From positions 51,294,336 to 51,358,335 of the forward strand of contig OY997592.1 of assembly GCA_963921825.1 (NCBI GenBank): DNA of 64,000 nucleotides, given 5' to 3'. Shown here piece by piece: positions 11,668-21,694 of this stretch. Source of the DNA: Erodium maritimum. Taxonomy: Eukaryota > Streptophyta > Magnoliopsida > Geraniales > Geraniaceae. Under the pieces are notes generated by a model. That model worked only from the letters and a program-made list of their open reading frames with translations. It was not told the origin of the DNA and searched no databases. The position numbers and the translations under genes were made by a program. Positions within the stretch are counted from its first letter, which is position 1, and each line of letters opens with the position of its first letter.

Positions 11668-11674
11668 TATAAAA
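11668..11674 (+). promoter_or_regulatory. TATA box of the C2H2 zinc-finger gene
   Basis: TATAAAA followed by a CT-rich leader (about 11690-11740) and the ATG 106 bp downstream of the box. Transcription is expected to start near 11700. The upstream 600 bp are AT-rich with no further motif that I would defend. Confidence 0.6.
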
Positions 11675-11779
11675 GCAATACACTCACTCTAAATCTTATA
11701 TCTCTCCTACACCTCTCCCCAATCCTCACTCCTATTCAATCTTAAACTCAATTAGCTCGCTAATCAATCACCTTCATCT

Positions 11780-12379
11780 ATGGCAATTGATGGTTTCTCT
11801 CTAATCAGCGACTCTAACTCTACCATGAAAATCAAGTTCCGAAAAATTGATCACCTGCTTGACGACGAACCGAGAGTTGATCGAACGGCGGAGCTTCAAT
11901 CGCCTGGTTCCAACAACAGCTCCGACTCGTCCTCCACAATCTCCGACGGGGGTAACAGTGGCAATGTGTTGGATTTGGATCGGAATCTGCGGCGCGGCTC
12001 TGATTGCAAGGCTTTGGTTCCGTTCAAAAAGCGAAAGATCGAGGACATAGATTCGGATTGGAAGAGATTTGAGTGCGTGACTTGCAATAGATCGTTCTCG
12101 AGTTTTCAGGCGCTGGGAGGGCACAGGTCGAGTCATTCGAAGGTGAAGGTTGTGGGTAAATCGAAAGGCGAGGAGGAGGAAGGAGGGCACAGGTGTAAGA
12201 TCTGCGACAAGTCGTTCCCGTCGGGGCAGGCGCTGGGAGGACACCAGAAGCGCCATTGGTGGGTGAGGCCTTCTTCTTCTTCCTCCGTCTTGCCAAAGGT
12301 TGCGAGTGGCTGCCTTTTTGATCTTAACGAACTTCCTTCCTTCGAAAACGAACAAGATGCTATTTCTTTTTTGTCTTGA
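11780..12379 (+). CDS. C2H2 zinc-finger protein with two QALGGH fingers and C-terminal EAR motif (ZAT-like)
   Basis: Intronless, 199 residues, complete. Finger 1 (residues 97-119, FECVTCNRSFSSFQALGGH..SH) and finger 2 (137-159, HRCKICDKSFPSGQALGGH..RH) both carry the plant-specific QALGGH helix, spaced by a basic/acidic linker. A basic nuclear-localisation type motif KKRKIED lies at residues 83-89, and a Ser-rich region at 41-60. The C-terminus has an EAR-type repression motif, LFDLNELP (179-186). In the C1-2i/ZAT family such proteins bind DNA in the nucleus and recruit co-repressors such as TOPLESS, often in stress or developmental responses. The ATG chosen is the first after the TATA box and CT-rich leader. 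The class is secure; the exact orthologue and its target genes are not determinable here. Confidence 0.93.
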   Translation: MAIDGFSLISDSNSTMKIKFRKIDHLLDDEPRVDRTAELQSPGSNNSSDSSSTISDGGNSGNVLDLDRNLRRGSDCKALVPFKKRKIEDIDSDWKRFECVTCNRSFSSFQALGGHRSSHSKVKVVGKSKGEEEEGGHRCKICDKSFPSGQALGGHQKRHWWVRPSSSSSVLPKVASGCLFDLNELPSFENEQDAISFLS

Positions 12380-13294
12380 CCGTCTCTCGAGGATATCAGT
12401 CTCTGTGTATTGAACCATTATTGTATTGGATTGTTATAGGATTATTCATACAATTGCAGTTTCATATTTTACTTTTGTTTAGACATATAAACATCTGTGT
12501 ATGACATACTTTGATATATGATATTTTTTTCTACATATTTCTTTCGCACAATAAGTTTTATGATTGTTTACACCAAGATAAACCTATTGTCGTGCTATTC
12601 GGTTGTTCTTGATGGTTGTCTTATTCAGGTTTTGATCTTGTGTTTCTTGTCGTCCGTTTTCCCTTCCTACTCTTACTCCCTAACCTGGCTCCTGTAAATA
12701 CTTGTTCATGATTGTTTTTGGATTCCTTGCTTTTAGGTTATAAGGTGTGGTGATTATTTGTTCAAGAGTCGGGTTTAGGGTTGATCCATGGAGGGAAGCT
12801 TGGATTACTTGTCTTTTTTGAGATTGGAGGATTCACCCTTGTATTATTGTTCACTAATTTGCTTGGATTTTTCTGGGCCGTCCTCTGTAGCCTGACTTGG
12901 GATGGAGATATTGGATCTTGTCCCCGTCTCTCGATTCTATCCCTTTTCTAACAGTCAAAATTTTAAAACTATGTCATTGAAGAAGAAAAAGAATTTGGCT
13001 ATTTTGAAAAGAAAAAAAGTTAGGGTCATGTGCAATACACATGACCATTTTCCGTCCAAAATTGGACGGAATGTATTAAATTAAAAAACTTGAAACTCCA
13101 GGATAACAAGATAAAAAGATTTAGGACAGTAGTTTTGGAATCTCATAATTGTAGGGTAGTGAGATGAAATTACCCTTATTATTAAACTCACTACAACTAT
13201 TAATATGCAGTTTTTTTTATATCTCTCGTAAGTCTTTCAAAATATCCACCTAGCACGAAAGATAATGACTGTTACTCCTTTGTAACATAATTTT
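12380..13294. other. 3' flank of the zinc-finger gene, no gene seen
   Basis: TG-rich, T-rich sequence in which the 3' untranslated region of the zinc-finger gene must end. An interrupted palindrome (TCCGTCCAA, two bases, TTGGACGGA) lies at about 13050-13069. A phrase TAGGGTAGTGAGATGAAATTACCC near 13152 resembles ends of small Mutator-like elements, but no partner end was found. Confidence 0.4.
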
Positions 13295-13308
13295 TAGTTT
13301 GATTGATT

Positions 13309-13987
13309 TTTTTTGAAACATTTAGGCATAGGTGTTTTATTAATAATGTCGTTTGATCGTTATAGAAGTTGGGTCAAAGACCTTGGGTTCCAAAATACGT
13401 CCGAGACTTTGTAGGGCTTCAGGCGCTTTTGGACCCGTGAAAAAAATCTAATTTGCATCTTAGACAAGCTAGAGTAATAACGTACGAAGAGCTGAAACGA
13501 AAATAAAAAAAATACAATAAACAATAAATCATCTCATGATCGAATCGAAGTTCCTTAAAGACCCTTGAGAAGAGCTTCACAGGTGACTGTTCGAACACTT
13601 AATGATAGATCATGTTTTCTAGATCAGCCTGGGATGTTTCACACGTAGGGGATCGATCGACATGTCGTCTTGAATCGTTGGGGTAACCTGGCCTAGGGTG
13701 TCGTGGAACGGTACACAAACTTATCGTCCCACACCCTTATCCCAAAGCCATCTGGTAAGCGTCGCATAGAAGGTGACGACGAAGGGAGAAGACAAGGCTC
13801 GTACCTAGCGTACACCAGGGAGGCGTCACCCAAAATCCAGTCCTTGACGGATGCTTAAGGCTCTCTCTAACCCTGGACGAATGTCCTTGGCTCTCACCAT
13901 AAGGAGAATGACCTGAACAACGTCGAAGATCGGAAGATCACTCATAAAAGAGAAAAGTTAGGGCCGACTAGTCTCTTAGACTCTATC
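13309..13987 (-). mobile_element. Short L1-type LINE remnant with perfect 14-bp target-site duplication
   Basis: TAGTTTGATTGATT occurs at 13295-13308 and again at 13988-14001, immediately flanking the segment. The left boundary is a T-run (poly(A) on the minus strand) preceded by TTTC and TTAATAAA, the same 3' arrangement as the LINE ending at 5331. The right part translated on the minus strand gives GDGFGIRVWDD-like sequence, matching the connector between reverse transcriptase and zf-RVT in plant LINEs. The copy is thus 5'-truncated and probably internally deleted. No ORF above 60 residues remains. Confidence 0.8.
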
Positions 13988-14001
13988 TAGTTTGATTGAT
14001 T

Positions 14002-14841
14002 AAAAATTTAGCTATAAAAAATACACTTTCAAATGTTCATTGCTTCCGTAATGTTTTACTTAGTTGGTTTGGTTTTGAATATTTTTTTTGTTAATTAGAC
14101 AGTTAGGTCAGGAGTCACATAATAATCGATTTTGATCGTAATTTTCATCCTTTTCTTGGGTTATGTAACTTTAGATGAAAACTAAACAAATGGGCATTCA
14201 GTATTTTAGTGTTTCTCGAGAGATTTAATGCTTTAGAGATGTGAGAATGTTCATATGTTGTGCTTTACCGTTGTTATTGTTTAAAATTGTTTATGTTGTG
14301 AACAAGTTAACAACAAAATTTCTTTTTTCGACTAGCAACTGGGTATTCAAACAAAACAAACATAATTGTGAGAGGATATGTTGGATGGCACTAGAAGCGT
14401 GTCTTGTAGGTTCTTGGTCAAGTTTTTTCCATAAATATATTGGTATGATTATCGGGTGTTGACATTTTATCACAATTCTCTTACTTTTCTCTATCTATGT
14501 GATTTCTCTTTGAATAGTTGTAAATTTGGTTTTCAAAAACGGGTCACTTATAGGTTGACTTTTCACAATTAAAATTTCAAGTTAGTTGGATATGACCATG
14601 TTATTTTGTTTATAAATAACTCTTTATCCTTATACTTTTCAGATGGAGTTTCATTGTTTACTTATAAGTAAGTAACTTGTGAAACAGATTTATGTCTTTG
14701 AACTCATGATAGTTCTCAAGAATGGAACATGTGATACTAGTATTATTTTATGCTACTCACAATGTTAGAAATTTTCTTCCAAATTAACATAACATAGTTA
14801 TTAATTACTGCAATAAGACTATGGTTTTCGGGCTAAAAAGA
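14002..14841. other. AT-rich intergenic sequence, nothing recognised
   Basis: A plus-strand reading frame at 14241-14462 has no recognisable domain and lies in AT-rich sequence; I do not call it a gene. Confidence 0.5.
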
Positions 14842-15800
14842 TGTCGAGAGGGAGCGTTTGGAGAAGGGGGGAGTAGATGGAAAATCACATATAGAGCGAT
14901 CAAAAGGAGGGAACTCAAAGATCTCGTAGAGACCAAAGTATTTTTATTCAATTCTCAAGTCTATTTTATTCATGTAGCTCTGGGGTATCAATAACCCAAG
15001 AGGTTTCCTAAAACCAAACCCTAATACAATCATAATTGGTAATTACCTAACTTACCTATTCCTAATATTACTTGAACTCCAATACATTAATAAAAAGGAA
15101 ATAAACTAATATCATCCCCCAAACCTAGCCGGCCACACTTGGCAGCAGCTTTGGTGGGTTTATTGCACCTTGTACGGGCCGTACGACCCATAACATCTCT
15201 CCCCTCATGCACATGACGCTTGTCCTCAAGCGTATCAGGTGGATCGACGTCCTTAGTAGTCACGTAGGCAACTCCGTCCTCGTCCTCGATTAATTCCCAC
15301 TAGAAAAATATTTTAGCTTTAGGAACTAGATACTCAACTTCAGCAGTTGGTTGATTGCCAAAAACATGCTTCTGGTGGCCAACCTGCACAAAGACAGAGA
15401 TAAAATACGTACCCTTGTCCTCATTTGACTCGTCCAGTGGAGCCTTTGACAGATGAAACAGTCTTCGATCATCAGGGTTCACCTAAACTGTCTCCTCAGC
15501 CTTGACTGTAACACTACAAGACTCCATGGAAAACGGCACTGAAGGAACCAAGGCTCCCCCGTCTCCGCCCGACCCTGTTGTAGACGGTGGTGCAGGCCGA
15601 TCCCTCTACCTGTCGACCGGGGCTGATCTTGCCTCATGCGGAATCACCGGCACCGGCTTGAACCCCCGACGAATCTGCAAACCCATGTCCTGCAACTGCG
15701 TCTGAACATGCGCCTCGAACCTCTGCCGGTAAACCTCCAACCGCTGTTGATCGGCCTCGTACCTTGCCACAAAGGCATCAAATTTCTATTAAGGTCTCAT
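14842..15800 (-). mobile_element. Ty3-gypsy gag remnant with 3' LTR, minus copy (pol absent)
   Basis: On the minus strand a coiled-coil gag start (RYEADQQRLE...RFEAHVQTQL, about 15785-15690) leads after stops into an open stretch (15300-15482) and then a tail with TLEDKRHVHEG. A purine tract GAGGGGAGAGA is directly followed by an LTR start TGTTATGGGTCGTAC (15195). The LTR may end at 14842 (...CTCGACA). Protease, reverse transcriptase and integrase are missing. The 60-residue middle (HLSKAPLDESNEDKG...) I do not recognise. The copy faces the plus-strand relative at 15801 head to head. Confidence 0.6.
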
Positions 15801-16976
15801 AACACGAGGTAAGGTACGAGGCCGATCAGCGGCGGTTGGAGGCTGACCGACAGATGTTTGAGGCGTAGGTTCAGCATTTATGGCAACCTACAAGGCCGGC
15901 CAACAGCGCGCAGAGACTGACCGCCAACGGTTCGAGGAACGAATTCAGACATAACTAAAGGACGTGGCACTACAACTTCGTGATGGGTCCACACCGGCTC
16001 CAGCAATGCCACAGGAGGGAAGCTCGGCTCTGGATAACAGGCATAGGGAGAGACAGACGCCGCCAGCTCCGAAATATAGGCCGAGAGAGGGTGTAGGGTC
16101 TGGAGGGACGGGGGCAACCTAGCCCCGCGCTTCGCCCGACTCGAATTCCCTCGTTTGGATGGGCGCGCGGATCCAATAGCGTGGTTTAACCGCTGTGAAG
16201 CCTATTTTCTCCACCAACTTACGTGCATGAAGCTGCAGAAGGATTTCCCTAACCTTAATTGTCCAGCTTTAAAAATGTATTGCAATACACATTTTGGATC
16301 GATTATGGCAGGTAACGGGCTGGGCGAATTAGCGAAACTAAGGCAAGATGGTTCGGTTGATGACAATGGAGCTCGTTTTGAGCGACTGACCACCCAAGTC
16401 CCGGAATTGCGAACGGACCGGGAAATCTCGTTGTTCCTAAGTGGGATACGGGGTACTTTGGCAATTGATGTTGAAATTCAACAACCCCGCGACCTGACTT
16501 CAGCAATAGGTCTCGCTAGGCTATATGAGAAGAGTGCTCGGGAAGAGTCCATGGGGCAGCGACATCAACCACCCTTGGGTCCCTCATCCCGCTCATTTGT
16601 CAAGGAAATTTCCAAAGAAGAGAAGCAGGATCATATTGCTAAAGGCCTTTGCTTCAACTGTGATGAAACTTATGTCCCAAGTCACAAATGTGCGAAAAAA
16701 ATTTGGTTGGAGATGATCGAGGATGAGGTCGAGGACAGAGCTGCCAATGTGATGGATCCACCCTATGCGCTTGAGGACAAGCGTCATGTGCAAGGAGGAG
16801 TGATGTTATGGGTCTTACGGACCGTAACAGTATGGGATAAGCCCGTCACAATGGAGAGAAGTCGGCTGAGGGTATCAACTTAAACCCTTTAAGTATTTGG
16901 ATTAGTTATATTTTGTAATAGGATTTGGATAGACTTTGGGTAGTACAATTATACTAGGATTGAGTTTGTAAAGTCC
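15801..16976 (+). mobile_element. Ty3-gypsy gag remnant, plus copy, with start of its LTR
   Basis: Begins with the same coiled-coil phrase as its minus-strand neighbour (GTACGAGGCCGATCAGCGG; RYEADQRRLE), continues through a degenerate proline-rich linker and the gag described in the next entry, and ends with a purine tract AAGGAGGAGTGA and the LTR start TGTTATGGGTC at 16804. The LTR is cut at 16976 by the large Ty3 insertion and resumes at 26536. Confidence 0.65.
16155..16883 (+). pseudogene. Retrotransposon gag fused to the polyprotein tail (pol deleted)
   Basis: 242 open residues. N-terminal DPIAWFNRCEAYF is the hallmark of the retrotransposon gag capsid domain; RFERLTTQVPELRTDREISLFLSGI and DLTSAIGLARLYE follow. 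KGLCFNCDETYVPSHKC is the single zinc-knuckle-like motif of this gag class. After about 30 more residues it reads PPYALEDKRHVQGG, matching the C-terminal tail of the minus-strand copy. The enzymes normally lying between gag and this tail are absent, so the junction is an internal deletion of several kilobases or a fixed non-autonomous structure. A large gag block between residues 25 and 50 also looks replaced by unrelated sequence. Confidence 0.75.
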
Positions 16977-18779
16977 TGAAAATTTAATTGTCTTTTTACG
17001 GGTTTTAACTGACGGGATTAGGAAGCGGTTCGAAAAGTCCAAAAAAAAGGGTCAAAGGGTCGGACCGGGTCGGGTCAGACCCAATCAGCAACCCAAGCCC
17101 GGCCAAGCCAGCCCGGCCTGACTCTTGTTCTCCATTTGGGTCGTGCGGCCCATCTGCACCCGAGGCCCACTACCAGGCCCGGGGTATTTAACCCCGAATT
17201 AGGGTTCTGACCCTTCACTTCACTTCCCCTCTCTACACGCGCGTCTCCATCTCTCCCGTTTCTCTCCCTTCTCTCTCTTCCAGCCCACGCCGACCGTCGC
17301 CGCCCTCGCCCGGACCTCACCTCCTCCGTGCCATCCAGACCATTCCCGACCTCCATCTTCGTCTCTCCATCCTTCCTCGGTCACACACGGCACCCCACCT
17401 CCTCTTCTCCCTCATCCCGATCCCGGCACCCCCTCCGTCCAGCACAAGTTCCGGCCACGCTCTCGTCCCCGGCGTTCCCTCCCTCGCCTCCGTACCGAGC
17501 TCTCCGTCTCTCCCCGTGGACGTTTCGGGTTCGCCGGCGAAGAGCCGCGCCGTTCAGATCTAAGGTGAAAGAGAACCGTCCCGCCGCCTCCAAGACGTTA
17601 ACCTTCTCCCCACGTCGTCCCGCGTCGTTCTTCCCCTTTTCGGTAAGACCCCGGCCGGCGACGCCTTCGCCGTGGCCGGTCGGAACTTAACCGAGCTTCC
17701 CTTCTTGTTCTTCTTTATGTTATTTCCCGAGCGATCTCGGTTCTGGGTTTTTGTTGAAACCGAGTCCTTTTTGGATCTGGATCGAGTCTGTTGAAGTTGA
17801 AAAGAAAATTAAATTTGAAATGAAGAACAGTTTTAAAACAAAGGAGAAATGGATTTCATTTAACAATGGAAAAACAATTTCAAAGACGGTTTTAAGTTAA
17901 AAATGGTTTTAACTGGGTTTGGAGTTCAAAATCATTGGAAAATGAATTTAAGACAAAAACGGTTTTGAAGCGGGGAGTTTGAGAAACGAATCGTTCGGAA
18001 AATGAACTAAAACGACTTTGGTTTTAGAAAATTGATTTAAGGAGAACAATCAGATTCGAAAATAAAAAGAAAAGTAAAATCAGTTCGTTTTAAAACGGAA
18101 TTTGAACAGTTAAACGAATCTGGAACTCTGGTTAAAAATGGACGTCTAATTGGGTTTAAAAAGGAACGAAAGCGGACCATTGAATCAGACCTCGGGATTC
18201 GTGCATTGGGACCGTGCCTCGCATGCACCAGTTTCGGTGCTCGGGTACTCAAACCCGATTCGCCGTGACCCCGCTTTTATCCCGCTCGAGTTTAAAGGAC
18301 TACTGTCGGTTTTAAAACTGGATTAATCGTGACCTTTAAATTAACCTGGGAACCGCCTCTAACTATGGCTTTCGTGTTATCTTTAGCGTCCGGCTTCGTT
18401 CGAAGTGAAGCCCGGAGGTAGCGAGCCAGAACGTCAGCAGCTAGGAAACGTAGCGGGTGTTCTTCGCCTTGAGGTAGGGAAAAGTAGTCGGATCTCGGCC
18501 CTGACTAGGGAAAGTTAACTGTAGAATTGCATGTGACACCGGGGTGTCGTGGGTTGAGTAGGTTACTGAATATTAGAAATGCATGATACGGGATTGTAGC
18601 GTTTATGAGAAAAGCATGTGACACTTAGTAGTGTCGTAGGAGCAGAGAACTTAGCGATATTGGAATTACTGGAGGCATATGACCATGCCCGGAGGTTGTT
18701 TGTGAAACTAGTGATCTTAGTACTGTTGGAGGCATCGTTTTATGTCGGAGGTTGTTGTGCGTTATTTATTGTCGAGTTT

Positions 18780-19250
18780 GGGTGGCCTTGAGAGCCCGTG
18801 TTATTTATTGTTGAGTTTGGGTGGCCATGAGAGCCCGTGTTATTATTTGTGTCTTGGGTGGCCATGAGAGTCCGTGTTTGACTGTCGAGTCTTGGGTGGC
18901 CATGAGAGCCCGTGGTTGACTGATGAGTCTTGGGTGGCCATGAGAGCCCGTGTTTGACTGTCGAGTCTTGGGTGGCCATGAGAGCCCGTGGTTGACTGTT
19001 GAGTCTTGGGTGGCCATGAGAGCCCGTGTTTGACTGTCGAGTCTGGGGTGGCCATGAGAGCCCGTGGTTGACTGTTGAGTCTTGGGTGGCCATGAGAGCC
19101 CGTGTTTGACTGTTGGTGTCTGGGGAGGCCGTGTGTGTCCGTGGGGTTGTTGAACTCGTGTCTTTATCGTTGGTGTGTCTTGAGAGGTCGTGAGTGCCCG
19201 TGGGGCTGTTGAGTCCGTGTTTGGTGGTTGGTGTCTTGGGTGGCCATGAG
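18780..19250 (+). repeat. 38-bp minisatellite in the 5' LTR
   Basis: About ten units of a phrase like CTTGGGTGGCCATGAGAGCC followed by CGTGTTTGACTGTCGAGT. Homologous arrays occur at 25050-25570, 44105-44620, 51190-51540 and 59960-60400 with unit lengths of about 38-39 bp. The array lacks stop codons in all three minus-strand frames, creating long spurious reading frames. Confidence 0.9.
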
Positions 19251-19333
19251 TGCCTGTGGAGTGCTGAACCTGTGTTGTTGCTGTTTGTTGAACTTGCTTG
19301 TGATTGTGATTGTGGTTACCTGAGTGAGAGAGG

Positions 19334-19690
19334 TTACTGAGACAGATCGACTGCCTGGACCGACTGGGATCGGAAAGAGCGAGGGACAGAGGAGTTGTAA
19401 GACAGGTCGACTGCCTGGACCGACTTTGTGTTGGAAAGAGCGAGGGACAGAGAAGTTGTAAGACAGATCGACTGCCTGGACCGACTTTGTGTTGGAAAGA
19501 GCGAGGGACAGAGAAGTTGTAAGACAGGTCGACTGCCTGGACCGACTTTGTGTTGGAAAGAGCGAAGGTAAGAGAGGTTACTGAGATAGGTCGACCGCCT
19601 GGACCGACTGGGATCGGAAAGGGCGAGATACATAGATGGTTACTGACAGGTCGACCGCCTGGCCCGATTGGGATCGGAAAGGGCGAGAGA
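19334..19690 (+). repeat. About 60-bp tandem repeat in the 5' LTR
   Basis: Six imperfect units with the core CAGGTCGACTGCCTGGACCG followed by a GTGTTGGAAAGAGCGAGGGA segment. The same array is in the 3' LTR (25650-26010). Confidence 0.88.
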
Positions 19691-20280
19691 AATAGAATTG
19701 GTTACTGAACAGCTGGTTTGCGATCCTTTGTGATCTTGTTTAGTGTGCGATCCTTTGTGATCTTGTTTGGTGTTGCGTAGTTCCTTTGAGTCCTTGGAAG
19801 AGGTCGTGATCGTTGTGTCGGGTCTACTTACGTGTCAGAGTGTTGAGTTGGTCAAGGAAGGTAACTGTGGGTGTTGCTCAGTCAGAGTACTTGGGTTGGG
19901 GACAGTGTTCCCCGGTGTCGACTTCATTTTTGGTGTTACCGGCTTTGTCTGCTAATTATGTCGTAGTCAGTCTGTTATCCGCGGTGGTGAGCGAACGCTC
20001 ACCCCTAGCTGATTTTCCTACAGGTACCGTTCATAGGCTGGACTAGGTGAGCTTCTGAAGCTTGAAGAGCTTGAAGCGGGTTTCTGGATGTTTTGAGTCT
20101 AGCGACTGATACCCCGCTTTTTGGTCCACTTGTTGGGACGTGTTTGAAGTTGTAATTATTATTTTGTTGAACTAAACTGGTATTTTAAAGTGATTCAATG
20201 AAAACAGGTTTCAAGTGTTTGTATGTTTTTAAAACGTTCGCGTCCCGAGTTCGGTTTACTGAAATTGGGGCGTGACAGCT

Positions 20281-20292
20281 TGGTATCAGAGC
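20281..20292 (+). other. Primer binding site (initiator tRNA-Met type)
   Basis: TGGTATCAGAGC, three bases after the 5' LTR end; complementary to the 3' end of plant initiator methionine tRNA, the usual primer of plant Ty3-gypsy elements. Confidence 0.9.
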
Positions 20293-21694
20293 TCGAGGTT
20301 TCACACCTCGGACTGTCCGTCAATTAGGTGGGGAGGGTCGAGTCAGTGTAGACCCGTAGTGTTATGAGTCCTGGTTGGGTTTGTGTGTATGTGCAGTGTT
20401 TTCTTGCTGGCTTGCTGATTGTTGTTGCTGCGTTAAACGTTTTTAAGCTGTCGCGGGTCGACTCAAGAGCGCTCCTTTAGTCGAAAGTGACGGTGCTGAT
20501 ATCAAGTCGGTACAACGTAGTTCGGGGACGCCTGGACCGGGTTGTAACTGCGTGATGTCAAGTATGATGTTTTTAAAAATAAAGTGGAGAAAGTTTTGAT
20601 TTTGATTGGCCCTGTGGGCGTGTGTGTAAGTTGGTTGACCCGGTGGGCGTGTCTTGATTCTGTTTGACGCCGTGGGCGTTTGTGTTTGATTTTGTTTGGC
20701 CCGGTGGGCGTATTTCGGTGTTGGTTGGCCCGGTGGGCGTGTATTGTTATTACTCGGCCGTGTTGGCTTGTGTTTGGTGGTCGTTGTCTGCGACGTACTA
20801 ATGTACGGGTTGTTATTAGCCGGTAGAGTTACAAATACCCTAGGGTAGACACAGCGGTGTAAGTAGGGCGGTTTTCATCATCGCTACGAGATAGGAGTCA
20901 CTGGTTTGGCCCGACAGGTGGTCTGGCAAGGGCTGGACGCCGGCCCAGAATCTGGTCCGGCAAGGGCTGGACGCCGGCCCGGCAGGTGGTCCGGCAAGAC
21001 TTGGACCCGGCCCGGTAAGGGGTCCGGCAAGGCGTGGTTCCCGGCCCGGAGAGTGGCACGGCAGGGGTCGTGTACCGGCCTGGTCTAGTGAGTCGTCTTC
21101 GTTTTTTCTTTGGTGGTTTTGTTTCCTTGTGCGTTTAGGTTTGCAGTTGTGTGACTCGGTACACGTTCGTGCGGTTTGAGCGTCGGTTTTTCGTGTTTGG
21201 GTTCGCGGTTGTGGGTTGTTGTTGAGTTTTTCGCTTACGTACTATTATAATTAAGGCATTAATAGCGTGAGCAGTGTGACGTTTGGCTTCAATTTTGTGA
21301 TGGTGGTTTGCCCTGACTAGAGTGGTAAGTCTTTGGTGCGTTACTAGTATGCCATAATCGAACGGCTGTCCGTGGAGGTGAGCATAACGCTCATCCCCTT
21401 TACTACTCTCCCGCAAGGGACGAGTAACGAACACTAGTTTGGTTGCGGAAAGTTATAAGTAAGTGCATAAAGGACTAGATGAGGGCTTGATGCACGTTGA
21501 TGTGGTTAAATTTGAGGTTCCGCCTACGTGTTATGGTAATTAAAGTATGATTAGCGTGAACGGTGTGGCGTTTAGTAACAAATACGTTGGGGGTAGACGT
21601 AGACCGCGTGAACGTTAGTGTGTTCGAGCTGGTTGTCTTTATTTTAGTACGCAAACTGAACGTTTGCGTGTATCCGTGCAGAGGATACCTACTG
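20293..21694 (+). repeat. Untranslated leader of the gag-only element with two tandem arrays
   Basis: About 1.4 kb without a convincing gene. Units with GGCCCGGTGGGCGTG repeat between about 20600 and 20760; units with GGTCCGGCAAGGGCTGGACG repeat between about 20920 and 21070. The relative at 52361-53324 has a shorter version of the first array only (about 52670-52750). Confidence 0.8.

Larger units (their letters stand above)
16977..20277 (+). repeat. 5' LTR of the gag-only Ty3 element
   Basis: Starts TGTAAAGTCCTG and ends GGGGCGTGACA. Its first half contains a CT-rich block (17220-17650); its second half carries two tandem arrays: 38-bp units with GGTGGCCATGAGAGCCCGTG (18780-19250) and units of about 60 bp with GACTGCCTGGACCGACT (19334-19690). 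Relative to it, the 3' LTR has lost about 75 bp between two CAGT repeats (near 26224) and carries G-to-A at the second base of its terminus. Confidence 0.9.

Noticed and set aside
14241-14462. 73-residue hydrophobic plus-strand frame
   Set aside because: Isolated, AT-rich, no promoter or family resemblance.
17328-17690. Ser/Pro/Arg-rich reading frames on both strands (also 23588-23893)
   Set aside because: Low-complexity CT-rich part of the LTRs; both strands are open and differ between the two LTRs by frameshifts.
18740-19093. Long minus-strand reading frames with a MATQDSTV...SHGHPR repeat (also 25020-25373, 51183-51821, 59956-60591)
   Set aside because: They are translations of the LTR minisatellite, open in several frames because the unit lacks stops. 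No start context, domain or conservation of one frame.
18780-19250. CRISPR-like look of regularly spaced repeats
   Set aside because: Units are head-to-tail tandem repeats without unique spacers, inside plant LTRs.
20906-21088. Plus-strand frame of repeated Gly/Arg/Pro residues
   Set aside because: By-product of the GGTCCGGCAAGGGC tandem array in the retroelement leader.
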